This document shows positions 1 to 5,998 of a stretch of DNA of 54,538 nucleotides, one piece after another. The number at the start of each line of letters is the position of its first letter. Within the stretch, counting starts at the first letter, position 1. The stretch is taken from positions 1 through 54,538 of the forward strand of contig PKVY01000062.1 in NCBI GenBank assembly GCA_003131625.1, read 5' to 3'. A model generated the notes under the pieces. It was given only the letters and a program-made list of their open reading frames with translations. It was not told the DNA's origin and made no database searches. The stretch comes from Acidobacterium sp. GTDB lineage: Bacteria > Acidobacteriota > Terriglobia > Terriglobales > Acidobacteriaceae. Position numbers and translations under genes: made by a program.

Positions 1-396
1 CGCACCGAATTTCAACAAGTTCTTAGGTTCGATAGGCGATAGACGGCCCGGCTAACCTGCGGTGACTATTACTCATACAATGCCCTGAAGCTCCGTGAAA
101 GGACCTGTGGTCCAGCGGAGCACGTCGCGCTCGCGAGGTGATCGTTGCGCTTTTCAGGAAATCGGGGCATCGGCTCTGCTTCATTCCCTTCCTTAGGCAC
201 CCCGACGTCCCGGAAGCCTCGTCCCACCACACGGACACGCTCCCGCGTCCACTGCAGGAATGGTGAGGTTGCAACGAGCGGCACGATATAAAGACGACCG
301 GCCCCGGCTGGATACGGTGTCATTTGAACTGAGCGCACCACAGCAGCCTGTATCTCCAGGCTATGACCCTGGTTTCTCTTCATTCCGGAGGTAGGT
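1..396. other. Upstream non-coding region with nested hairpin
   Basis: I see no convincing coding frame in this stretch; the open frames here are short and look like nothing known. A nested inverted repeat lies at 90-121: outer arms GCTCCG (90-95) and CGGAGC (116-121), inner arms GGACC (101-105) and GGTCC (109-113) around a 3-base loop. No T-run follows, so it is not an obvious intrinsic terminator. The strong Shine-Dalgarno sequence GGAGGT at 387-392 belongs to the gene that starts at 397. The left edge cuts the region, so the 3' end of another gene could lie just outside. Confidence 0.4.
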
Positions 397-756
397 ATGC
401 CCATCATCGTCGTTCTCGCCGTTGGCCTCGATTCCACCCTGCAAACCCAGAATGCAGTTTGGACTTCCGCCGGATACATCGTCAAAGCCGCAGGCTCCAT
501 CCGGGAGGCAATCGAATGCTTCCGGGACGGTGATTTCGATCTGGTGCTCTTCGGCCCTTCGATTCCCGCCGAAGCCAGGCACGAATTCACCTTCCTCATT
601 CGAGCCCTGGGTTCCCATGTGCCCGTGGCTCTCATTGCCCGATCCGCCGACGATTACGACCCCTTTGCCGACGCGACCCTCGAACACCACCCTGTGAACA
701 GGATGCTCGCAGGCATGGCCGCACTGGTGGCGAATCGCCAGGCTGGCTGGCGATGA
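397..756 (+). CDS. Receiver-like protein lacking the phospho-acceptor Asp
   Basis: This 119-residue protein looks like a single CheY-type receiver fold: alternating hydrophobic strands and helices, with the stretch DFDLVLFGPSIP near residues 47-57 matching the receiver pattern LVLLDxxMP. The aspartate that is normally phosphorylated is replaced by Gly53, and the N-terminal acidic pair is also absent (VVLAVGLD). It should therefore not be a classical phospho-relay receiver; a protein-protein interaction role is inferred. It starts with a good ribosome site, GGAGGT at 387-392. Its stop overlaps the start of the Crp/Fnr gene (ATGA, 753-756), so the two are probably translationally coupled and may act together. 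The family assignment rests on pattern only. Confidence 0.6.
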   Translation: MPIIVVLAVGLDSTLQTQNAVWTSAGYIVKAAGSIREAIECFRDGDFDLVLFGPSIPAEARHEFTFLIRALGSHVPVALIARSADDYDPFADATLEHHPVNRMLAGMAALVANRQAGWR

Positions 757-1676
757 AGACCGTTGCGTACGCACACTTCGAAGAACGAATACCGCACGGC
801 AACGCGCAGATTGCATTCCCATCCCCCGTCACGCTCTTGCCGCTTTGGGAGTGGGACGACCCACGCTGGCTGCCCGGCAGAGCAGGAGAATTCTTCCGGG
901 GTCTGCCGGATCAGGCCATGATTAAGCTTGTGCCGTTGGCTCCACTGTTCTCCTGCCCGGGGAATACTGTCCTGTTCGCCGAGGAGCAACCACCCCGCTC
1001 CATCCTCTTCCTGCTGGAGGGGAAGGTAAAACTCTCCATGAACTCCGTCGAGGGCCGGCGCCTCATCCTCGGCATCGTCGGGCCGGGAGAAATTCTGGGC
1101 CTGGCCTCAGCGGTTTCCGGCTCCCCCTGGAACGTGACCGCGGAAACGCAGTTACCCTGCGTGATAGGAGCGATCCAGCGGCAAAGCTTTCTCGACTTCC
1201 TGTTGAGTTATCCGCTTGCCTGCCAGAACGTGGCCCGCCAGCTCAGCCTCGATTCCCGCCGGAACTGCGATCAGCTGCGCACCGTCGGCCTTGCCTGGAC
1301 TGCCGCCGCCAGGCTCGCCCGCCTCCTGCTGGAGTGGTGTGGCGAGGGCCGGCAGACCGAACGCGGCATCCGCTTTCTCTGCCCCCTCACCCACGAAGAG
1401 ATTGGCGAGCACATCGGGGTATCCCGCGAAACCGTTACCCGCACCCTGCACGGCTTCCGGAACCGGAAACTCGTCGAACAGCGTGGCTCGGCCCTCTTCG
1501 TCTCCAATCTGCGGGGCCTCGAGATTTACGCGCATGCCACTTTCCCTGACCCGTTGCGCAGCCTCACTCCGATTGGCCATCTGCCCCCGAAACCCTGGCC
1601 CTCCCCATCCCACGCGCCCCCCGCATCGATCCCCCCTGCTCGCTCAGAGCCCGCCGCGGGGCAGCGTCTGGCCTGA
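753..1676 (+). CDS. Crp/Fnr-family transcriptional regulator
   Basis: The 307-residue protein has an N-terminal cyclic-nucleotide-binding-type beta-roll (about residues 48-165, with ILFLLEGKVKL and PGEILGLASAV) and a C-terminal winged helix-turn-helix (about 211-252). The recognition helix reads GVSRETVTR, with the Ser-Arg-Glu-x-x-x-Arg pattern that contacts TGTGA half-sites in E. coli CRP. The effector pocket lacks the arginine expected for cAMP (GSPWNVTAE at 123-131), so its ligand is unknown. No Fe-S cysteine cluster is seen at the N-terminus, so it is not a clear Fnr. I kept the 753 start because residues 45-60 belong to the fold and it overlaps the preceding gene. A CRP-like palindrome at 7805-7820 is a possible target. 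The tail after residue 275 is Pro-rich. Confidence 0.9.
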   Translation: MKTVAYAHFEERIPHGNAQIAFPSPVTLLPLWEWDDPRWLPGRAGEFFRGLPDQAMIKLVPLAPLFSCPGNTVLFAEEQPPRSILFLLEGKVKLSMNSVEGRRLILGIVGPGEILGLASAVSGSPWNVTAETQLPCVIGAIQRQSFLDFLLSYPLACQNVARQLSLDSRRNCDQLRTVGLAWTAAARLARLLLEWCGEGRQTERGIRFLCPLTHEEIGEHIGVSRETVTRTLHGFRNRKLVEQRGSALFVSNLRGLEIYAHATFPDPLRSLTPIGHLPPKPWPSPSHAPPASIPPARSEPAAGQRLA

Positions 1677-1693
1677 CACCGCCCCGCGCGCCT

Positions 1694-2356
1694 TCACAAT
1701 TCGTCGATGGCCTTCGCCGCCGCTTGAATTGCTTCCGTGATCTTGCGAATCTGCTCCGGCGTCGCCTCTCGCGACAGCCGCGCCATCACCGCCCCACGCA
1801 GATCCATAAACGCCTTCATGATTTCCGGCGACCTTCCCCGCTCGAAGCCCTTCCCCGCCTCATCCAGCCGCGCGAACAACTCCTCGACGCGTTCCCGGTT
1901 GGCCTTCAGGTACTCGATGCCGGCCGGCGTCACCGTGTAGACCTTCTTGTTGTCCGCCGAGGTCCATACCGAAGCGAGCCCCTCTTCTTCCAGCAGCGTC
2001 AACGTCGGGTAGATGACTCCTGGGCTCGGCGTGTATCCGCCTGAAAGCCGCTGCTCCATCGTCTTCATCAGCTGATACCCGTAGCTCGGCTCCTCGGAGA
2101 GCAGCTTCAGGATCACCAGCTTCAGGTCGCCCGCATCGAATAGCCTTTCCCGGCCGCCAAATCCACGCTCGAACCGTCCGCGCCGGCCCCCGCCGAAGCC
2201 CGAATGCCTTCCGCGCCTCTCGAGCTCGCCTTCCCGGCCGCCGCAAAATCCAGCCTCAAACCAGCCTCGCGAGCCCCGGTGTTCACAATGATGTCCTGCA
2301 AAGTGGCGTCTGCGGTCACCTCGATCTTCTTTTCTTTCAATTACTTGATCAAACAT
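1694..2356 (-). CDS. PadR-family transcriptional regulator
   Basis: The predicted protein has 220 residues. An Arg/Gly-rich, probably disordered head (about residues 15-70, GFGGGRRGRFERGFGGRE) is followed by a PadR winged helix (LKLVILKLLSEEPSYGYQL, then the signature SPGVIYPTLTLLEEEGL) and a C-terminal dimerisation helix. PadR proteins are ligand-responsive repressors that usually control their own promoter. I chose the ATG at 2356, not 2362: the ribosome site AGGAG (2369-2365 on the minus strand) is 8 bases from 2356 but only 2 from 2362. The gene is divergent from the secreted SnoaL-like gene at 2588, which is a possible target. Two perfect operator palindromes sit in its promoter. Confidence 0.9.
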   Translation of the reverse strand: MFDQVIERKEDRGDRRRHFAGHHCEHRGSRGWFEAGFCGGREGELERRGRHSGFGGGRRGRFERGFGGRERLFDAGDLKLVILKLLSEEPSYGYQLMKTMEQRLSGGYTPSPGVIYPTLTLLEEEGLASVWTSADNKKVYTVTPAGIEYLKANRERVEELFARLDEAGKGFERGRSPEIMKAFMDLRGAVMARLSREATPEQIRKITEAIQAAAKAIDEL

Positions 2357-2375
2357 GTTCATTTCTCCTGCTGTC

Positions 2376-2404
2376 AATATATCGTAAGATATATCTTGCG
2401 TCAA
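2376..2404 (-). promoter_or_regulatory. Promoter of the padR gene
   Basis: On the minus strand a -35 box TTGACG (2404-2399) and a -10 box TATATT (2381-2376) are separated by exactly 17 bases. The expected transcription start, about 2369, falls at the Shine-Dalgarno sequence, giving a leader of only about 13 bases before the ATG at 2356. One operator palindrome lies inside the spacer. This is a strong sigma-70-type match in an AT-rich island. Confidence 0.7.
2386..2397. promoter_or_regulatory. PadR operator, copy 1
   Basis: AAGATATATCTT is a perfect 12-bp palindrome lying between the -35 and -10 boxes of the padR promoter. A protein bound here would block RNA polymerase, so negative autoregulation is expected. 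A partial third element (CAATATATCG, 2375-2384) lies 12 bp away. Confidence 0.7.
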
Positions 2405-2410
2405 ACTCGA

Positions 2411-2422
2411 AAGATATATCTT
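2411..2422. promoter_or_regulatory. PadR operator, copy 2
   Basis: This is a second exact copy of AAGATATATCTT, 25 bp centre-to-centre from copy 1 and just upstream of the padR -35 box. Two identical palindromes a little more than two helix turns apart suggest two dimers on the same promoter. Confidence 0.7.
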
Positions 2423-2507
2423 TTCAGCCGTCCCCTTGCCGCCGCCCCAGTCCTGCGAATCCTGCTCCTCTCGATCCCACCCAGGGATTGCGCGCTCTCC
2501 CCCTGCC

Positions 2508-2537
2508 TTGACAACCCGGGTGCATCGACCGTAATCT
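2508..2537 (+). promoter_or_regulatory. Promoter of the SnoaL-like gene
   Basis: TTGACA (2508-2513) and TAATCT (2532-2537) are 18 bases apart, about 50 bases upstream of the ATG at 2588. It faces away from the padR promoter; the two operators lie about 90 bp upstream of this -35 box, so PadR control of this gene is possible but not shown. Confidence 0.5.
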
Positions 2538-2587
2538 CGCCGCACCCCAATCCCCCAAAAACATTCCTGTCCGAAGGAGAAATCCTC

Positions 2588-3097
2588 ATGCGCAAGCCCA
2601 TCTCTGCGACCGCTGCCCTCCTGCTCCTGCTCGGCCTCGCCGCCGGCGTCCGTCCCGCGACCGCTCAGTCAAAGTCCGACGAGGCCGCCATCAAAGCCCT
2701 CTACAACAAATTCAACGACGCCTTCAACAAAAAGGACGTCGACGGCATCATGTCCGTCTACGCACCCGACGTCTTCGTTTTCGACGTCGTCCCGCCTCGC
2801 GAATATTCCGGTTGGGACGCCTACAAGAAGGACTGGCAGAGTGTCTTCAGCTCCTTCGCCGGCCCCGCCACCAACACCGTCTCCGACCTCAATATCACGG
2901 TCGTGGGCCCGGTGGCGTATGCGCACTACATCGATGACGGCACCATGACTGCGGCCGACGGCACGAAGTCGCATATGGTGGTTCGCTCCACCGATGTTTG
3001 GCGCAAGCAAAACGGAAAGTGGCTCATCGTCCAGGAGCACAACTCCTTTCCCGTAGACCTCGCCACGGGCAAGGCGGACCCGCTCTCCACGCCGTAG
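2588..3097 (+). CDS. Exported SnoaL/NTF2-like (DUF4440-type) protein
   Basis: The 169-residue protein starts with a clear signal peptide (MRKPISATAALLLLLGLAAG, cleavage near ATAQ at about residue 27). The mature part has the NTF2-like/SnoaL pattern of a steroid-isomerase-fold cone: a long helix with ALYNKFNDAFNKKDVDGIMSVYAPDV, then strands ending with DVWRKQNGKWLIVQEHNS. Members include secreted proteins of unknown catalysis, so no reaction can be assigned. The reading frame stays open upstream to 2204, but the signal peptide and the ribosome site AAGGAGA (2574-2580, 7 bases upstream) fix the start at 2588. It has its own promoter and is divergent from padR. Confidence 0.85.
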   Translation: MRKPISATAALLLLLGLAAGVRPATAQSKSDEAAIKALYNKFNDAFNKKDVDGIMSVYAPDVFVFDVVPPREYSGWDAYKKDWQSVFSSFAGPATNTVSDLNITVVGPVAYAHYIDDGTMTAADGTKSHMVVRSTDVWRKQNGKWLIVQEHNSFPVDLATGKADPLSTP

Positions 3098-3265
3098 TCC
3101 TTCACCGGCCATTTCTCCAGGAACATCCAAACCCTGGCGCCTTTATCCTGTCACTCGCGACGTGCGGTCCAGGAGGAAGGCGCCCCCGCACGAATCCCAC
3201 GCCCACCACGCGCATCCAACGGGTGCGTCCTGTTCGCTGCACCCTGTACCCGGTTCGCTGCTTTT

Positions 3266-3697
3266 ATGGCCATTCTCCGCAACTGCCCATCCTGCGGCAA
3301 ACCGAATCGCATCCCGGCGCGCCACCTCTCCGATACGGGACGATGCGGCGCCTGCAAAGCGCCGCTGCCGCCTATCGCCGAACCCATCGCGGTCGACCCC
3401 GCGGAGTTCGATGAAATCATCCGCGACAGCAAAGTTCCTGTGCTGGTGGATTTTTGGGCTGCCTGGTGCGGCCCCTGCCGGATGGCGGCGCCCAACGTGG
3501 CCCAAACCGCGCGCGAGCTTGCCGGCCAGGCTGTTGTGCTCAAGGTCGATACGGAGCAGCACCCGCAACTCGCGGCGCGGTACAACGTCCAGGGGATTCC
3601 GAACTTCGCCGTCTTCTCGCGCGGCAATCTTCAGTTCCAGCAGGCCGGCCTGGTGGACGCGAACACCATGAAGAGCTGGCTCACCCGCGCCGCCTGA
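3266..3697 (+). CDS. trxC: Thioredoxin with N-terminal zinc ribbon (thioredoxin 2 type)
   Basis: This 143-residue protein is a cytoplasmic disulfide reductase. Residues 7-30 hold two CxxC pairs (C7, C10, C27, C30) forming the zinc ribbon typical of thioredoxin 2, followed by a full thioredoxin fold with the active site WCGPC (C68, C71) and the cis-proline loop QGIPNF. In E. coli the orthologous type is induced by oxidative stress through OxyR and its zinc centre tunes activity; that regulation cannot be seen here. It stands alone between an exported protein and a long non-coding gap; an intrinsic terminator lies 250 bp downstream at 3945-3985. The trxC symbol is by family resemblance. Confidence 0.9.
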   Translation: MAILRNCPSCGKPNRIPARHLSDTGRCGACKAPLPPIAEPIAVDPAEFDEIIRDSKVPVLVDFWAAWCGPCRMAAPNVAQTARELAGQAVVLKVDTEQHPQLAARYNVQGIPNFAVFSRGNLQFQQAGLVDANTMKSWLTRAA

Positions 3698-3944
3698 GGA
3701 AACCGAGCACGGCGGCCCGGAAGCTAGCGACAAATACAGCGGCCACAGCTGCTGGACTGCCTTCAGTTCCGCCAAATCCGCCCGTTCCCCAAAAACCGCG
3801 AGATATCCACAGATCTGTCAAGACCCCGTGGAAAAATCCAAAGTAATTACCCAACATTCCACGCCACTTACATCCTTATACCTTCAAAGATATTTGGCCG
3901 GTTTATTCTCTCAATCTGATATTCTGAACTTATAGAGTAGAAAA

Positions 3945-3985
3945 AGAAAAAAGGCTCAGCCTCCGCGGCTGGGCCTTTTGTTTTA
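3945..3985 (+). terminator. Rho-independent terminator
   Basis: The arms AGGCTCAGCC (3952-3961) and GGCTGGGCCT (3967-3976) pair with one G-U and a 5-base loop, preceded by an A-rich run and followed by TTTTGTTTT. The flanking A and T runs would make it active on both strands. It is 250 bp from the thioredoxin stop and far from the kinase stop, so what it ends is unclear. Confidence 0.8.
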
Positions 3986-4062
3986 GTTCCGGCGCACCAT
4001 CATCCACCGGAGGGAGGAAAGGCCCATGACGCTGTCGCACGCACCCGCCACGAACTGTTGTT

Positions 4063-4130
4063 TCGCGGTTCGCGGTTCGCGGTTCACGGTTCACGCTTCA
4101 CCGTTCACGCTTCACCGTTCACGGTTCTCC
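4063..4130. repeat. Degenerate tandem word repeat
   Basis: The sequence repeats 7-9 base words such as CGCGGTT, GGTTCAC, CGCTTCACCGTTCA with slight changes for nearly 70 bases. There are no regular spacers, so it is not CRISPR. It belongs to a set of similar word-repeat tracts in this window. Confidence 0.7.
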
Positions 4131-4372
4131 GCTCCCAGCTCCGAACTCCAGGCTGCGGGCTGCAGCCTGCAGGCTAAGTACTTCGCAATGTTATTCGTTG
4201 ACAACTTGCATCCTGTTTTCAAATACATGCGTGCCACCGCCAGCCAGCCCAAGGCCCACGCATCACAAAACAAAACAGATACCCGCAACTATTGAGGAAT
4301 GAAATGCGTACGTCTCACTCGAAATCGCCCTCCGCCGTAGAATCAAATACTTGCGCGGCGTTAGCCCCCACA

Positions 4373-4395
4373 GGGGGGAGGGGGGTGGGGGGTGG
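4373..4395 (+). other. G-run tract, possible G-quadruplex
   Basis: Three runs of six G (4373-4378, 4380-4385, 4387-4392) separated by single bases, then GG. One strand could fold into a G-quadruplex. It lies about 155 bp downstream of the histidine kinase stop codon, on the strand opposite that transcript. Confidence 0.5.
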
Positions 4396-4548
4396 TGTGC
4401 ACGGTACTTTTGTGCCCCTCCAACCCGCGACCATTGGAGCTGAGCCATGAACATAATTCTGATGGCCGATCCGATCCGCCGGCATGGCGCCCGGCTTACG
4501 ACGTCTTGCGGCAACCGGTCCTTGTGGAAGAGCCGCCTGGTCCCTGCA

Positions 4549-5985
4549 TCAACCCACCGGCAGCTTCACCACAAACTCCGTGTTGCCGGGTTCCGAACTG
4601 AATCCGATCGTCCCGCCATATTGCGCGGTCACGATCCGCTTCGCGATGTCCAGCCCCAGCCCCGTTCCCACGCCCGGCGGCTTGGTGGTGTAGAACGGCT
4701 GGAAGACCTGCTCCCGAATCTCCGGCGCAATCCCTCCGCCCTGGTCCGCGATGCCCGCGCACACCTGGCCGTTCTCCGCCCACGTCCGAATCCGCACTTT
4801 CGATCCCTCCGGAGCCGCGTCAGTCGCGTTGTCCAGCAGGTTGGTCCAAACCTGGCTGAGCCCGGTCCCGCGCGTCTTCAGCTTCGGCAGGTCGGCGGCA
4901 AAATCCTTCTCCACTGTGAGCTGCTTGTAGCGGAACTTGTGCCCAAGAATCAGCAGCGTGCTCTGGATGCTCTCGTGCACATCGACGAGGTGCTCGCCGT
5001 TTTTGTCTTCGTAGGCATATTTCTTCACCGCGATCACCAGATCGGTCACGCGGCTGATGCTCTCCTCGATCGTGGTCAGCTGCTGCATCGCTGAGATCAG
5101 CGCTTCCAGCCAGTTCAGCGCATCCTGCAGCGTCTCGGACGGAAACGCCTCCTGCGCGCATTCGATGTCGTGGCGACGCCAGCCCGCGGCCACCAGGGTC
5201 GGCGCCAGCTTCCACGCGCTGTTCACGCCGATGCTCTCCAGCCACGCGCCCAGTTCCTCCTCGGCGTCCGCTTCTTCCAGGCTGCTGGCCGCCGCCTTCG
5301 GCTTGCCCTGCCCCAGCACTTCCTCCTGCATGTCGCGCAGGCAGGTTCGCTGTTCCTGGGTCAGCGGAGAAACGCAGAAGCGCATGCTGATCTCCTGCAG
5401 CCGCGCCAGATTCTCCCTGAGCTGTGCCGCCGAGCGCTTCGCTGCCGAGCCAGGATTGTTCAGCTCGTGCATCAGCCCCGCGGCCAGCGTGCCCAGCGAG
5501 ATCAGCTTCTCCCGGTGCAGCGTCGTCGCCTGGAATGCCTGAATCCTCTGCGCCGCGTTAGCCATAATGCCCTGCCGCACAACCGGGCAGGTGGCCATGA
5601 GCCTCCAGAAGCCCTCCGCATCCACGCGCAGCATCCGCACCGGCGTCGCCGCCTGGCACTGTGCCCCGCTGATCTTCGCGCCCAACAGCAGCGGCGCCTC
5701 GCCGAACGTATCGCCATCGTGAAAAACCGCGATCGGCGTCTCGATGCCATTCGGTTCCATGCGGGTGGTGCGGATTTCACCCTCGAGAATCATGCAGAAC
5801 GTCGGGCTGCTCTTCCCCTGCTCGAACAACAGCGTTCCCGCCGGAACCTCCAGCAGCTCCACGCTGCCCAGGCATCCCAGGTCTTCTTCTTTCAGCTTGC
5901 TGAGAACGGGTACTCGCCGGATGAGCTGTGACAGCTCCTGCTGCGTGACTGTCCTGACCCGGGCTTCCGCCGTCGTGCCTTCCAT
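4549..5985 (-). CDS. Histidine kinase with cyclic-nucleotide-binding-type sensor domain
   Basis: This 478-residue cytoplasmic protein has no membrane segment. Residues 20-150 form a Crp-type beta-roll (GTLLFEQGKSSPTFCMILEGE, with HDGDTFGEAPLL), but the phosphate-cassette arginine is missing (GAKISGAQC), so it may bind another ligand or none. A DHp region follows with the phospho-acceptor His173 in LMHELNNPGSA, and a complete ATPase domain (N-box LLDNATDAA, G1 DQGGGIAPE, G2 GTGLGL). It starts 13 bases behind the stop of the receiver-flavoprotein gene, with AGGAG upstream, so both are surely co-transcribed. The natural inference is that it phosphorylates that receiver. Kinases of this kind are often encoded next to such flavoproteins; their signal is not known to me. 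Confidence 0.9.
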   Translation of the reverse strand: MEGTTAEARVRTVTQQELSQLIRRVPVLSKLKEEDLGCLGSVELLEVPAGTLLFEQGKSSPTFCMILEGEIRTTRMEPNGIETPIAVFHDGDTFGEAPLLLGAKISGAQCQAATPVRMLRVDAEGFWRLMATCPVVRQGIMANAAQRIQAFQATTLHREKLISLGTLAAGLMHELNNPGSAAKRSAAQLRENLARLQEISMRFCVSPLTQEQRTCLRDMQEEVLGQGKPKAAASSLEEADAEEELGAWLESIGVNSAWKLAPTLVAAGWRRHDIECAQEAFPSETLQDALNWLEALISAMQQLTTIEESISRVTDLVIAVKKYAYEDKNGEHLVDVHESIQSTLLILGHKFRYKQLTVEKDFAADLPKLKTRGTGLSQVWTNLLDNATDAAPEGSKVRIRTWAENGQVCAGIADQGGGIAPEIREQVFQPFYTTKPPGVGTGLGLDIAKRIVTAQYGGTIGFSSEPGNTEFVVKLPVG

Positions 5986-5998
5986 CTGCTCCTGACCC

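Larger units (their letters stand above)
3698..4548. other. Long intergenic region with terminator, repeats and G-tract
   Basis: This 850-bp gap holds, in order: an AT-rich stretch (3836-3940), an intrinsic terminator (3945-3985), an isolated strong ribosome-site-like motif GGAGGGAGG (4009-4017) followed by a 89-codon frame from 4026 that is mostly repeat sequence, the tandem-like word repeat (4063-4130), a GGCTGC/GCAGCC-rich palindromic patch (4149-4175), and a triple G6 run (4373-4395). I do not see a convincing gene. The last part lies behind the stop of the histidine kinase gene. Confidence 0.5.

Noticed and set aside
4063-4130. Tandem repeats that might be a CRISPR array
   Set aside because: The words are 7-9 bases, unspaced and variable, and no cas gene is present.
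4026-4295. An 89-codon frame behind the strong motif GGAGGGAGG
   Set aside because: The frame is mostly translated word repeats and has no protein-like pattern; I list the motif but not a gene.
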